Below, piece by piece: positions 21,882 through 35,039 of a DNA stretch of 64,000 bases. Location: the NCBI GenBank assembly GCA_033002965.1, contig JAURVB010013890.1, positions 1-64,000 on the forward strand, written 5' to 3'. The DNA comes from Piper betle (taxonomy: Eukaryota; Streptophyta; Magnoliopsida; Piperales; Piperaceae). Made by a program: the position numbers and the translations under genes. The first letter of the stretch is position 1. Each line of letters opens with the position of its first letter. The notes beneath the pieces were generated by a model. It did not search any database. It was not told the origin of the DNA and saw nothing but the letters and a program-made list of their open reading frames with translations.

Positions 21882-22843
21882 CCTTGCCCCCTCCTCCCCC
21901 CTCTCCCCCTCTGCCTGCCACCCCATCACCCCCCTCCCCCGGTTTAAACCCTCCCCTGCCCTACTCGACCCCTGCCTTGCCAACCCGCGGGTGAAGGAGG
22001 AGGTATATATATATATTTCATCTAATTTGGGCTATCTAATCACAAGGACGGCCGCAGATGAGAGATAAAATTTTCCTGCCTCTTGCAGAGATAAACTTTT
22101 ATCCCTTAACATAAATATATTCTATAAAAGACAACAAATTTATAATTTTGGTAATAATTTTATATTATTAAAAACTTGCACAGTTTAAATTGAAATTTAT
22201 CAGATTGATGAGAGCAATGAAAACTTGTAGCATTTTACAACAAGAAAAAGGTAAATAGTAGAGCAATAACAATCAATAGTTGATAAATTAGTAAATATTA
22301 ATAATAAATGCCTTCGCACCGCTTAGACCCGTAAGTGGCAATGTTTGTTAATATCTATTCATTGGATTAAAGCGCTAAAAATTTTTAGTCTCAAAACGTT
22401 TTAGCCCTTATATCGTGGTTAATTTAGATCTGGTAATAAATTTATGAACCCTTTCATATTTATTTAATTTTAAATTAGGGTGATTATTATTATTATTTAT
22501 TATTAAAATAATATTATACTATAATTTTATTTATATGAGGAATTATAAAAATATTATAATTCTAATCAAATTAAAAATATTTTAAAATAAATTTTATTTA
22601 GTTATTAAAATTTTGTACTTATTAAAATTATTATATATATATATGCATAATTATATTTTTGTTAAACATAAATAAAATTTAATTATTTTTATATAAAATA
22701 ATATCAAAATAATTTTAAAATTAATTATATATATTCTAAGTATATATTATTAATTAATTTTAAACATACAACCACCAAAAGGACGGAGTTTGGTAAAAAA
22801 ATAGAGATGACGTGGAGTAGTGTAAAGTGTAAAAAATTCACTT

Positions 22844-22877
<34 letters not shown>

Positions 22878-22967
22878 TATTATTATTATAATTGTTATTA
22901 TTATTAAAGAAAGAAAGAAGGAAATTAAAAAAGTTTAGCCGGCGATGGAGGTGGTGTTAGGAAGTAA
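21882..22967. other. intergenic region upstream of the GT14 gene
   Basis: No supported gene. It contains a C-rich stretch (21885-21960), AT-rich DNA, and an (AAT)n microsatellite at about 22848-22880 roughly 140 bp before the GT14 coding region. No clear TATA box could be singled out in this AT-rich context. Confidence 0.5.
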
Positions 22968-23016
22968 TTGAAGGGGTGCGTCGTCTTACCTTGCTCAGAC
23001 ATCTTCCCTCCCGACC

Positions 23017-25580
23017 ATGCTCCCCAAGGAGCGCCGCCCCCATCACTACTACCTCCTCCTCCTTCCCCTCGTCGCCCTCCTCCTCCTCTCCTCCTCCCAC
23101 TCTCCCCCACCACTCCCACGCCTGCCCAAGCTCCTCCTCCTCCCCTCCCCGGGCTCATCCCCACCTCCCCCTCCCTCGCCTACCTCCTCTCCGGCTCCCG
23201 CTCCGACTCCCCCCGCCTCCTCCGCCTCCTCCGCTCCCTATACCACCCCCGCAACCGCTACCTCCTCCACCTCGACCGCTCCGCCCCCGCCGCCGAGCGC
23301 CGCCGCCTCGCCCTCTCCGTCCGCGGCTCTCTTCTCTTCCGCTTAGCCCGCAACGTCGACGTCGTCGGGGAGCCCGACTTCGCCGACCCCCGCGGCTCCT
23401 CCGCCCTCGCCGCCACCCTCCACGCCGCCGCCGTCCTCCTCCGCTCCGGCCCCGGCTGGGACTGGCTCATCAATCTCTCCGCCGGGGACTACCCCTTGGT
23501 CACCCAAGATGGTAACCTTTTTTCCTACGTTTGATTGTTACAAAATTTCTCTGCTTTGTGTTTTGTTGCTTGCTATAAAGTCACTTTTTTTCTTCTTGGA
23601 TCTGGGTTTCGTAGATCTTCTCCATATAATGTCGTATCTCCCGAAAGATGTCAATTTTGTTCAACACAGTGGCTACATTGGGTGGAGAGAGTGCGTGCAT
23701 TTTAGTTTCGACTGAAATTATGGATCTTGTTGTTTTGAAGCTGATTTTGCTTATCGTGAACGGTGTGTTTCTGCAGATCTCGTCGTATGAAACCGATTGT
23801 TGTCGACCCTGGCTTGTATATGTCTGCCAAAGGTGACATTTTTTATGCGACGCAGAAACGGGAGTATCCGACTGCCTTCAAGATATTCACAGGTTAGTGT
23901 TCTTAGTTTTTTTGATAAAGAAATGAAGCAATTTTTAACTATCTTTGATGGAGAACTGAGTTCTGCGTTGTAAGTGATCGATGACATTGTTGAATTCGCA
24001 TGATGGGAAGGACGGCATGCGGTTCTCTCCTTCCGTTCTCTCCTTGTGCTGATAATAAACTAGCTGCTTGCTTATTATCTATCTGTAGGATCACCATTAA
24101 TCATCAAAGAAAATGGACCTGTATATGATGGTCTGATTGTAGTACATAATTTCTGCAAGTTGTTTTGTGTTATTATATGTTCTTATTGTTCTCTTTTTAA
24201 TTTGGTGATGATGGAGCTTACATCGAAGAATTAACTCTATCTATTTAACAAAATATGCTGTAATAAAAAGTCTCTGTAATGGGCATATTTTGATTTCCTT
24301 TCCATGTTTGCTAATCTTGTATCTTTGCTGCTTCTACTAGAAACAAATATTTAGTTTATAAAACTGTGAAATATAGAAAGTTAGTTTTTGCATTACTTTT
24401 TTTATGGGATGTCTCCTAAGTGACAGTTTTTTGTATTACTTGGCGCAGAGTAGATCATGTTAGAGCCACAGTTGTGGCACTTTCTTTTCACTGAACTATT
24501 TGCCCACCCTTTATAAGGAAACCATTTATTTGGGCCACTCATTGTGGTCTTTTTTGGGCACAATAACAATGTTTTCTACAACCATTGGCGTTTGGGCTCA
24601 CAATAGAAAGAAGCCAGTTGCCAATTTGAACTTTTTGAACCCCCTTTCCTCTTCCTTCAAATTGAAATTTTAAGAATTTTAGTTGTCTTTCTCAAAAGTT
24701 CAATTGCTATAAATGGGGCTGGACCGACTAATTTTCTCAAGCTATTTCCAATCACATGATTACTTATTGGGATCCCAGGGGTTGGAATCTGATGCGGACC
24801 CTCATGATAATTCACCATGTTTTTGCAGTTGAATATTATTGCTTTTGGTGTCATTGCATTTCTTTCTTTTTTATTGTCATTTTGAATGCCTCACTAGTGT
24901 TATTATGAAACAGGTTTCTAACACTTTCTTTAGCATGAATTAGTACAGACTCCCTTTTATGCCACTGAGCTTTTAAAAGAGTACATAGTTCACTTTAGAA
25001 AATTGATGACTTGCAACTTGCAAGGAACTAATTACATCTCTTTCTTGTTTTCCTTTGTGCAGGTTCACCTTCCCTTATTTTGAGCCGTGAATTTACAGAG
25101 TTCTGCATCTTGGGCAAAGACAATTTACCACGGACGCTTTTAATGTATTATGCAAACATGCCTTCATCACACATGAATTATTTTCACACTGTTCTTTGCA
25201 ATTCTCCTAATTTCAATTGGACAACAATCAATCATAACTTGCATTTTGTGTCATGGGATGATCCTCCTAAACGAGAGCCACGTGCTCTTGGTATGGGAGA
25301 CTTTGAAAATATGGTTAGTAGCGGTGCAGCGTTTGGATCATGGTTTGTTGCTAATGATTCAGTTCTTGACAAGATTGATCATGATTTATTGAATAGAGCT
25401 CCCGGCAAGGTTGTTCCGGGAGGCTGGTGTTTAGGCACTGGTAATAACGCCGACGACCCATGCGATCTGTGGGGGAAGGCGAATATTTTAAGGCCAGGTC
25501 CTGGAGCTCAAAGACTTGAAAAATCTTTGGTAGGTTTACTGTCAAATGGAACACTTGTCTCACAGCATTGTATATTTTGA
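23017..25580 (+). CDS. GT14 beta-glucuronosyltransferase-like (core-2/I-branching family)
   Basis: Plant GT14 enzymes such as GlcAT14A are type II Golgi proteins that add glucuronic acid to galactan chains of arabinogalactan proteins. The coding exons are 23017-23511, 23615-23690, 23777-23892 and 25063-25580. All introns are GT-AG, and the frame joins as DYPLVTQD|DLLHIMSYLPKD, GWRE|SRRMKPIVVDPGLY and KIFT|GSPS. Hallmarks are YHPRNRYLLHLD, SAGDYPL, PRTLLMYYANM, NYFHTVLCNSP and DLWGKANILRPGPGAQRLE. The end, after LLSNGTLVSQHCIF, fits family ends; total is near the usual 400 residues. The start MLPKERRP with the hydrophobic anchor YYLLLLPLVALLLL is in a different frame from the catalytic part. 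The shift falls at about 23145-23160, so one base appears lost. An in-frame ATG at 22968 avoids the shift but lacks the anchor. Exon 1 is very GC-rich, the rest is not. Confidence 0.9.
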
Positions 25581-26211
25581 TGATAATCTTGAAGCCTGGT
25601 TAGTCCTGGGCTTGCAGTTCTGTTGTGTCTTGATTTTTGTTTTTGTAGGTTGCACAAGCTATTTCTGCTGGTTCATTCAATTGATTTACTCGTTTTACAT
25701 GATCAGGCATTGTAGTAGTACTACAATTTTCTTTGGTAGGACTAACATTAACATTTTATATTATAGATTCTCTCTTTTTTCGAATCTTGTTATAGATTAT
25801 AGATTGTGGTAGGCTGTTACTACAACTGGTGAATTGGATTCGTCTTGGAAAATTATTTCATTTTAGAACTCTGAAACATTACCCATTATTCCCTACCTCT
25901 GGTCCGAAACAAGATATCTAAATGAGCAAAAGCTAGATCCGAAGGCCTTCTAAGCGCTGATCTTTAGGGGAACCCTAGTTCCTGAACTTTTGTTTTGTTA
26001 TATGCTTCATCTTATCTCTAAAAAAATATTCACCGCATTCAAATGGAAACAACATAAGAACGTCATCTTTCGTCTAACTTTTGGGGTGTGCATGAACGAA
26101 TTCAATCTCATAAGAGATATATCTTCTCCTAAAAGGAGCATTGGCAATATACTAATGTAACCAAACACATTCTCGGCAGAAAACATTTTGAGAAAAATTT
26201 CTCCGAACTGC
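25581..26211. other. 3' region between the GT14 and ankyrin genes
   Basis: Holds the likely 3' UTR of the plus-strand GT14 gene and possibly that of the minus-strand ankyrin gene; the two are convergent. No poly(A) signal can be assigned with confidence. Confidence 0.4.
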
Positions 26212-26502
26212 TTATGGCTCCATGGAGCTCGAATCAGCACAACGTCGACAACTATGAAGAAGATTGATGGACATCATGATCTCAGTGACTATATCATTTG
26301 TATACATATTAATTCTTGCATTTCCAGCTTTCAACTTTGCTAGGAAAAAGAGGGCTTGCTTCGGAAAATCAAATACCAAGTCAATAGACAGGAGAAAATC
26401 AAACTGATCACCAAGTTTGAATCCACTGACGAAGGGAGCCGAATATTTTCCATCCCACTCGACAAATGCAGGCAACAACGTCAATTCTCCAGTTTTCCTC
26501 AT
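26212..26502 (-). CDS. unrecognised small ORF, 96 codons
   Basis: This minus-strand frame begins 43 bp downstream of the ankyrin gene stop codon. It reads MRKTGELTLLPAFVEWDG, then SAPFVSGFKLGDQFDFLLSI. Composition is protein-like and the frame is longer than its surroundings, but no family is recognised. It may be a remnant of a captured or mobile sequence lying in the ankyrin 3' UTR, or chance. Confidence 0.25.
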   Translation of the reverse strand: MRKTGELTLLPAFVEWDGKYSAPFVSGFKLGDQFDFLLSIDLVFDFPKQALFFLAKLKAGNARINMYTNDIVTEIMMSINLLHSCRRCADSSSMEP

Positions 26503-26544
26503 TCTATTCCTTGAATCATAATAACACCTTTAGCAGGATTTTTC

Positions 26545-29500
26545 TCACTGACGCCGATTCTTTCCCTTCTTGGGTTTGTTCTTGCTTTCCTGCATCTTCT
26601 TCTTCTTGGCTTCCACTGTAATCCAAGTATAATCTGGCGGTATCATGAAATGATCTTGAATATCTTCAACGTGGCTACTAGGCCCTGAAACCATGGAAGA
26701 GCTCTGACGATGTGGATTTCTAATCCACCGAAGCCACGATTGTGAAGTACTCTCGCAACTCACTAAGTTTTGAGATGCCACAGGACTTGATGGAGGTGTG
26801 CAGAACTCCTCCAATGGTTGTAACTCTTCAAATTTTGTGAATGTGACCAGTACTCTTATTGTAGGAACCACTGGAATAGCCACCTGATGATTAACAATGA
26901 ATATCTTCAATACCAAAAGCAATTGAATCGATATATTTAAATAGCATTTCATATCTTGTAATGTATCTAACAAAATAAATCACTCCTTTCAGGTTATGGC
27001 AATGGTTTGGAAAAGATTGCACCTTTATTTTTGAAGTTCAATGCCCATAAAAAAAGGTTCAAGATATGACAGATTGCACAACTGAAGATCATGAACTACA
27101 GTGGTAAGAGGTTTTTTATTAGAAAGTGATGCAAATAAAGAGTTTTCCGTAATTCAGTTGACTGATTCATTAAAAAAACATATTTTTTGCCACAGCCAAG
27201 AGCGATTTTCATTATTCTCTACTAAAATTAAACCAATAATAGCATTGGCAAATTTGCACAACAAATAGAACCAGTAGACTTGCACAGAAAAATATTATTT
27301 TTCGATTCCTCCATAGCCAAGTCAAGTAAGATAAGAATTTTCTAATTCTTTGAAGTGAGCTAAAAAACAAAGTTAGATTCAAACATGGAAAGAATAAAAT
27401 TCAGTCTGAACAAAACTATTCACATAAAACCATGAACTAAACATCACAAAAAAAGTTGTTTAATACTTCAAGAAAGGGGGAAATGGCTGGATAAAATCTT
27501 GTCCGGCCAGCTGATCACAGAAAAAAAGGGGGAACTTCACTAATGTTAACCTGTGAAAAACAAAGGTGAAGAAGAAAGATCACATAATCAGGATTACTGA
27601 AATTTGAGATTATTCTGACATATGGCCATACACTATGCCATTAAACACGATGATTTATATCTTGATTATCTAAGAAAAGATAGAGAAGGCCTAAATCAAA
27701 ATGGGATTAATTTTGAGTGCCGTTGATTTAGGGGCCACCATCTCATCGTTCTCGTCTATGCCTCCTGTGGCCCATAGGAAGAAGGGACTATCCCATGCAG
27801 TTAGTCCGAGGAAGAAGCTGTTATATATACATTCACGGCAAAAGTCGTAGAGTATATTTAAGGTTGGCGTGGGCTATACTACCGTAGAAGAAAGTAATGT
27901 TCATAATACAATTTTAAAAATTGTAAAATAATATTTTAAATGTGCATAAATCTACAATACTAGAGTCCACTAATTATATTGTGGTAAAGTATTTATACTT
28001 TTGGAGAAAATTTTCCACGGTGTTTAAGATTATTTTCCCCCTCACCCGCCGCCTACAAAATAACCCATAAAAAGTTTAAATATTTTCCACATTTTGTCAT
28101 TGGTAAATGCGGAATTTTTTTGTAGTGATATAGCAACTAAGGCATTCTTATCACAGCCAATAAAAGTTAAATCTGGGAATCCAGAAATGCACGCATGAAA
28201 ATAACTTTTAAAAGTAAGTGTAAGGTTCTTGAATGGAAATGATGTCGAACAAATCCAACAGTTCTTTCTGTAACCAACACGTTTTGCATTTAAAAGGATC
28301 AACGAAAATTTTCTAACCCTAGTCACACGAAGTATGATATACTTGTGGGCATCTTCAAACAGTACTAGCCAATAAAAGCAGTAGGAAAAACTCAAAAGAA
28401 GCAAAACAGCTTCACGAGCAATTCATAACCAATATTCAAATGTAAGAAAACATCATTAAACTTCTCGTTCACTCACCTTGACTGGAAATGTTCCCGGAGG
28501 GAGCTTGGTCGTCAGCAACTCCCTCAACCTCCGAATTGCTTTAACTCTGTTGGCAAGAATATCAAGCAATGGTAAGAGCTCTTCAGTTCTAAGAGGAAAG
28601 TCTGGTGAGAGCCAGAGTACTGGTCTTAAACCTTTCTTATACTCACTCTCACGGCTACTGTTATCCTTACACCTTAACCCATTTTCTAATCCCGAAGATT
28701 TTTTTGTTTCCCTATCGTTTCCCTTGCAAGAATTTTCCTTGACAAAAGAAACCTCTGCGGACTTTCTCCCGCTTTCGACAGGAGGAGGGTTCCCAAGAAG
28801 ATCACTAACCTTCTCATCCACACATAGCGAACTTGCTGGGGACATCTTCTGCACTTCGTGTTTGTTTCCACATTTCCTCCAGCTGCCAAACCAACCCTTC
28901 CTCTCCTGCTTAGGATATACAGTACTACTACTACTCGCTTCTTCAAGAGGGCTATCCCTAGGTTCAGAAAAACTTTGCCTGTTAGAAATAATCCCTTCAG
29001 AGAGGCTGTCATCAGTCACTTCAGATGAATCCATTTTAAGGGCCGCATCCAACTGCTGCCGCTCATCCTCGGTCAATATGTCCTCAAAATCCTCACTTGT
29101 TGTATCATTGTCGGTGCCTGATGCAAATAACTCGTCATTTGTCATTGCTCCGGGAACCCTCCTAGATTTAACACTCACAACCACATGATGCATATCATAC
29201 ACCTTCGCCTTCCAGGAACCAACCATTTCAGACTTATCCTGCCTCCTCCATGTTAACTGGGGCAATAATACTGCACCAGTCACATCAATTCCAGGTCTAA
29301 AGATATTAGTTTGTGACATCGCCGCAACTTCCTGCTGGATCTCCATGTCTGTTGCTGGTGCACCAGCACCCACCAATGCATTCATTACCTCCTTATCCTT
29401 ATGTGAAATAATGCATAATGAGCCGGGTGGAACCCGACCATCCTCAGACCCTTCCCCAAGAAACAAGACACTCTGATCAGATCTCTGAATCCGGAAACCA

Positions 29501-30084
29501 TCAAAACCAGCAAGTGTCATATCGGCTCTTAGATTGGAACCTCTTTTCCATATTTTGTAAGTATCGGAAGGTGCAATTCTGGAAATGAATGGAATCACCG
29601 AACTCTCAAAATGGAATGTAATCTCCATATAAAAGTCCCTCATCCGTCTCATAGTGCCAATTAATCGAGGTAGCCTGCGGCACCACTTTGCCCATGCCAG
29701 TGACTGGTAGTGTCTGACAATTATCATAGCAATGGCTTCTTCCCTTCGACATATAGCTTCCTGGAGAGCGCTCCAGCCTTGCTCATTCTGCAAACTCCAG
29801 TCGGCACCTCCAACCATGAGCATTTCGGTTGCACTGGCATCTCCCATTTTGACAGCAAGGTGCAATGCCGTCTCGCGGTTGGGAACATCTCTCCTGTCAA
29901 TCACTGAAGAAATCAAGTCGGCCTTCTCCTCTTCTTCTAAGGAAGCAGCCTCAGATTGAATCTCATCCGGATTTGAGAGCTGAGGAAGGGAGGCCAATAT
30001 ATGCTTCAGGGAAGTGTAGTCTCTTGTAATAACAGCCTCATGGACCGGACTATGGGAGTACTTTGAAATGTCAATTCCCGCCAT
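26545..30084 (-). CDS. ankyrin repeat / GPCR-chaperone domain protein (ANKRD13-like)
   Basis: Two coding exons, 30084-28477 and 26883-26545, join in phase 0 at AAG|GTGAGT...CAG|GTGGC, giving 648 residues, about the usual length for plant members. Residues 10-135 hold ankyrin units (ETALHLAVKMGDASATEML, GWSALQEAICRREEAIAMII). Residues about 150-560 match the GPCR-chaperone (ANKRD13) domain, with WAKWCRRLPRLIGTMRRMRD, FYMEITFHFESSVIPFISR, GFDGFRIQRSDQSVLFLGEG and WLSPDFPLRTEELLPLLDIL. Exon 2 supplies VAIPVVPTIRVLVTFTKFEE, IPPDYTWITVEAKKKK and a lysine-rich tail. Animal ANKRD13 proteins bind ubiquitinated membrane cargo; the plant role is not established. The frame is uninterrupted, so the gene looks functional. 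The start MAGIDISKYSHSPVHEAV is the family's start. A 5' UTR intron is possible, with a donor near 30653. Confidence 0.92.
26884..28476 (-). other. intron of the ankyrin/GPCR-chaperone gene
   Basis: A 1.6-kb phase-0 intron with GTGAGT donor (complement of 28476-28471) and CAG acceptor (complement of 26886-26884). It contains a 120-codon open frame at 28404-28042 on the same strand with no family resemblance. No recognisable gene is inside. Confidence 0.85.
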
Positions 30085-31778
30085 TAATTATCAATGGAGC
30101 AATCACTCAATCAAGCATAATTGTCAATCAAACCAGAACCATCATCTACACAGAACAAAAATCAGCCCACGCTCAGCAGCCAGAACTCAATAGTCCCTTT
30201 TTTCAGATCGGGAACTTAAAACGCTTAAGTCAACCACATTCTCTTTCTGAAATGTCCAAGAAAGGAATCAGAATGACATATATTCCAAACCTCTTCCACA
30301 AGCGGATCCAACATTGCTAAACCCTGCTCAGCAATCATCATTGAGAGCTAAAACTCGATACCCCATCTCCAATTCCGTCACTTTACCAAATTAACATAAA
30401 CCACATTTCTCAAAAAATGACCATGAACGGAATCACATCCGTCCCAGACCCTCTCCACAAGCACTCAGCCAGATCCAACAAGGTTGGAAAACAAGAGCCA
30501 ATCCCAATAAGCCCACAGTCCCACAACAAGAAGAAACAAGGACCACTACTTCCATAAAACACATAGTTCCACACCAAATATCAAAGCACTAAATTTTGCA
30601 AGTACAACAAGTTAACAACATCAGAAGAAAAGAAAAGGATGCAAAAGAATGTACCTTTATAGAGAAGCAACCTCTGCCTGAGAGCTTCCACCGTTTCTCA
30701 GGAAAAAAAAGGAATTTCTTTGCCAAAATGGGCAATTAATATTTCCCCAAGTAAGAAGATGGGCAGTTTGTAGAAGAAACTGGGAAGAGGAGACGAAGAG
30801 AAGCCAGTTAAAAAGGGTTGAAACCCAACTTTAGGACATCAAAAGCAGATAAAAACAAGCAATCTTTGTAGAGTGTAATCCAGGATCAGACAAAACCCAG
30901 GAAGCATGCATGTGACACGGTGTGTGGGAAGCATGGAAAATATTAAAGAAGAAGGAATCTGATGCAGAGATGAAAAGACCCCAGAATCAGGATAACATAA
31001 AGCCAATGGAACCCAACACACACACACCCCCCAATGGATTACAAGGGAATTATAACAACATGCAAGTTCTTACAGCTCTTGCATGTTGCAATCTGGCAGG
31101 AGGAACAGCAAATCAGTGTTTACAACATTATTTGTTGGTGCAAAATGTTCAATCAGAACACTTGGTCTGAAATTGGGTATGGAAGCGAGTAGAAACGTAC
31201 TTGATGTGGTTGCTACCGAGTGTATGGAGTGCCTTGTCCCAGCTCTACTTTTTATATGTCATGGTTTTCTACTTTTAACGTCAGGTGTAGTAATATGCAT
31301 ATACGTGGGTGAGAATATAATTGCTCCACAAATTTGTATATATATATGTTGAAGAAAGTTACCATTTACCAATACCCAATATTCATGATACGAAAATATT
31401 CATATGGAGTAGAATAAGTTAAAGCCTACCTCCATTTTTTATTAAGCTTGGTGCCAAAAATTACATAGACTTGTTGCTTGTTTCACATTATTACCATCCC
31501 CATACTCCATCATCTGAACAAGGGATTACCCAATAATCATCTTTGCCGACTATGCCCGTGTCCCACGCTGCCACCCCTCTCCATTTTCTTTTGTGAGATT
31601 TTTTGATTGGGAGGTGGCTAAACGTGGGAGGTGAGGGGAAGAGGTGGGTGAGCCTTGCAAATCCACGGTAGTTTATGAGGAAGGGTATTAACATGATCAA
31701 ACCCAAATTCCTTCACAAATTCACATCTCTATCTTTGATTGACCGATGATAATGATAATATGTATTAATTACAATGTT
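30085..31778. other. upstream region of the ankyrin gene
   Basis: No second gene is supported. The first ~570 bp on the minus strand may include a 5' UTR intron, because TAAAG|GTACATT at about 30653 looks like a donor for an untranslated exon extending towards 30800. A (CA)n/(AC) run occurs at about 31015-31027. Confidence 0.4.
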
Positions 31779-33058
31779 TGTAAAACCCTGAAAACAATTA
31801 GGCTATTTTATTTAGGGTTTTGTAAATCTTAGAACGAATCTTAAATATTATTTAATTAAATAAATTTTTGAAAATTAATATTATGAATTATTAATTATAA
31901 CTTTTAGTGTATCAGTACGATGATATTTATGAATAGTTTTAAATAAATTTATTTATTTAATTTTTAGAATTTGAAAGTTGGGAGTGCGATTTGACACCCA
32001 TTTGCATTAATTTAATAGTTTTTTTTTAAGTTTTCGTTATCACACAAATGATATAGTTATAAATGATTACGTTCTTTTTTATAAAATTTAATGTAGTGAC
32101 TTATTGAATTTCACACATGTTCTTTTATATAAAGGAGAATTCTATTGATAGTTAATAAAACATCAACTTGATAGTTTGCGAGAATATTTGACTCACAAAG
32201 GGAAGTTTTCGAGAAGTTTCATTCACATTAAGATCGCGTGTCATAGTTGCGGGTGCCTCATCACAATTTCAGGTTCGTATAATTACTTAAAATATTATAT
32301 ATTCATATTTGGGAATCTTGATCGGCCTAAGCCCATATTCGACCACCATGCGCTGAGCGCAACCGGGTTAAAAAATTGGTTTAGTCTGACTTATATATTC
32401 GTATTTGGGAGTCTTGGTCGGCTTGAGCCCACATTCGACCACCGTGTGCCGAGCGCAACCGGGGTCAAAGAGTTGACTCGGTCCGACACGAGGCAACACC
32501 CTTAAACTTCTTGAAAGATTATATACCTGCCCTTATGCCGAAAGGGGTGACAGAGTGCAGTAATACAAGACAACTCATTATGTACTTGTGATACTTTAGA
32601 GGGTGAGTCAATGACAAATATCGGTAACTACAGGCCGTGGGCCACCCTTCTAAGAGCTCAGCATAGGCTCATAATAACTAAAAGGATTAATTAATGTTGT
32701 TGTGGAATATATTAATTTATTTCTTGTAATTATATAACTTAGTGTTTTTATTACTAACGTAGAATTGCCTCCGCAGGTATGACCATGAAAGGATGAGTAG
32801 AGTTGGGTCAGCTGGAAGACTCTGTTATTTGACTTGTGAATTTTCTTATTTGTTATTACACTTCTAGATTGTTTGCATGATGTGAGATTTCAGTTCGGTT
32901 CATGGGGCTTAGATTATTCCTAGCATTTGTTATAATAAATTTTATATCATGGGTTTATTTTAAAAATCTTGAAAATTAATAAAAAAATTAATTTATGAGA
33001 CACTTAGTTTCATATAGTAACACTTTGGCTCGTGGCTCAGAACGGGCGGGTTGTTACA
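31779..33058 (+). repeat. 5' LTR of the outer gypsy element
   Basis: 1280 bp, beginning TGTAAAACCCTGAAAACAAT and ending GGGTTGTTACA immediately before the primer-binding site. It pairs with 44467-45811 throughout. Both contain GACCACC-TG-G-GAGCGCAA blocks (about 32341 and 32438 here), which are themselves a short internal duplication. Confidence 0.88.
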
Positions 33059-33479
33059 GGTGGTATCAGAACTGTGTTTCCCATGGAACGATGCAAATCG
33101 ATTCTCACCTTGTTGAAAGTCTAAGAGTCCATTATCCTAAGGGTAAATTTATTTTTATATATTAGCATTGATCATTCTTTTATAGAATTAATTTCCATTG
33201 TTTTAGATGGTAAGTATGTATAAGTGTGTACAAAATAGGTTGCAGGTGAACATTAACAATGTGAGTTAATGTTTCCATAAGCTCATAATATATGACTCAA
33301 GTACCTTGTTGAAAAATCTAGTATTTATCTTTTCTCAAAGTTTAGTACTGTTAATCAACGGATTTTTTGCTAATAAACCCAAGTCATAACTGAAAAACAT
33401 ATTAATGAACCATAACGGAAAAAAAATTCAACGTTTCAGTTGGTAGGCACGTGTAGGTAGTCAAACTGATCTACTCAGT

Positions 33480-34542
33480 CAAGTTCAAATATAGAAAATG
33501 TATTGGCCCAGATCCTGGCGGCCATACAAGGACTGGCGTAGGCTTTAGAAAATACTAACTCTGTTATTCAGAGTATTGTCCAGCGATTATCGGGAGTGGC
33601 AATTGGAAATGGAGCTTCGGACTTAGTAGCGGGTCCCAGCATAATCCTAGACGGTGGTCAAGGGAGTGCCTAAGGGGGGCTAGTTTAGTGGACTCGGGCG
33701 AGTGAGGGGAACTTCCGAACCCAACGCCACTAGTAGTCCGACAAGTGTTGTCGCCAGTTGTTGATGATAGTGACCACTATACTGTGGAAAAGTTTAGGAA
33801 GAATGGAGCTGAAGTGTTTGTTGGAGGGATTGATCCAATGAAAGCTAAGAGCTGGATAGACACCACAGAAAAAACTTTTAGGGCTCTGTCTGTGCCCCAT
33901 CGCCATTAAGTGAGATTAACAACATGCATGCTTCAAGAGGAAGCATCTTATTGGTGGAAGTCAATGGAGAAAACCACATTTCATCAACATGAGATCTCTT
34001 CCATCATGTGGGTGGAATTTGTGGCAGCCTTCAATGGACAGTATTTTCTGGAGCCGGTTGTTCAGAAGAAACACTAGAGTTTGCCAACCTAGTCCAGGGG
34101 GAGGACTTAGTCCAGGAGTATGCTAAGAAGTTTTTATAGTTGGAGCGTTTTACACTTGGGATTCTGGCAACCAAAAAGGCTAGAGCAGACAAATTCTTTT
34201 GGGGATTGAAGCCAGAATTAAGGAGTAAGATTGCTACGACACCTTAGAGTATGATAACAGAGGTGATTGACTCAGACACTACTAAGGAGTTGGTGTTCGA
34301 GTACGACCATGCCCAGAAGTAAGGGAAGGTTACTTCGCAGCACAAGAATGCCAACCCTCTCAGTAACAAAAATAGGCCAACAAAACACCAACAGCAGAGC
34401 CACCAGGGTAACACAAAGGGGAACCTTAAAAGGAAGCATGAGGATACCCAGTTAAGACGGTGCCCTAACAGCAACAAGATGCATTCGGGGAGATGTTGGG
34501 AGTCTTGTAGGTGCTACAACTGTGGGAGTATGGGACACTTGC
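33480..34542 (+). pseudogene. gag pseudogene of the outer gypsy element (5' part)
   Basis: Gag forms the particle that packages element RNA. The recognisable piece at about 33785-34070 reads GAEVFVGGIDPMKAKSWID, then TEKTFRALSVPHR and EEASYWWKSMEKTTF, the retrotransposon gag core, but with stop codons and frame changes. The zinc knuckle CYNCGSMGHL at 34512-34541 is cut after the histidine by the nested element. The frame resumes beyond 43549. Confidence 0.82.
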
Positions 34543-35039
34543 TGTAAAACCCATGATTCGAGTCAGGGTTTTATATTCAGAATCGATCGGTTTGACCGTT
34601 ATTTTTGAGTCGAGTCAGTTTCAAAACACGTGTACTGAGCCGACGCCAGTCGTGTGTATGAGCTATGAGGGTCATGCGTACCCATGTATATGATGATAAT
34701 GTCATGAACACAGCAGAACAGGATGAGTTATCAGAATATATGAGAGTATGCCATTTATTTATTTTTATTTATATATATAGTGGATCGTAGAATTAGTCTT
34801 AGGGCGTTTACCGCGTTAGGATGCATTACGGGCAGTTTAGGTGGGTTGATAGTTCTAGAGCATATCATTATGATGTTTTGGTGTTTGTTTGATTTTACGG
34901 GATTTTTCCCAATTTTTATGAATTTTTTTAGGATTTAATACGACTTAGTTATTATACTTGACTCGAGCCGGAGACGAGTCAAGTCTTATTTACGAAATTG
35001 CCACCCAGTTATATTTCTCCCCTCCCGACATCTTCTTCC

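Noticed and set aside
22968..23534. Separate proline-rich gene starting at 22968
   Set aside because: Its C-terminal two thirds is the GT14 catalytic region; it is the same gene read in the downstream frame.
28042..28404. Gene inside the ankyrin intron
   Set aside because: A single open frame without family resemblance or splice partners.
28478..29188. 236-codon plus-strand frame
   Set aside because: Antisense shadow of the ankyrin/GPCR-chaperone exon, which has a clear family match.
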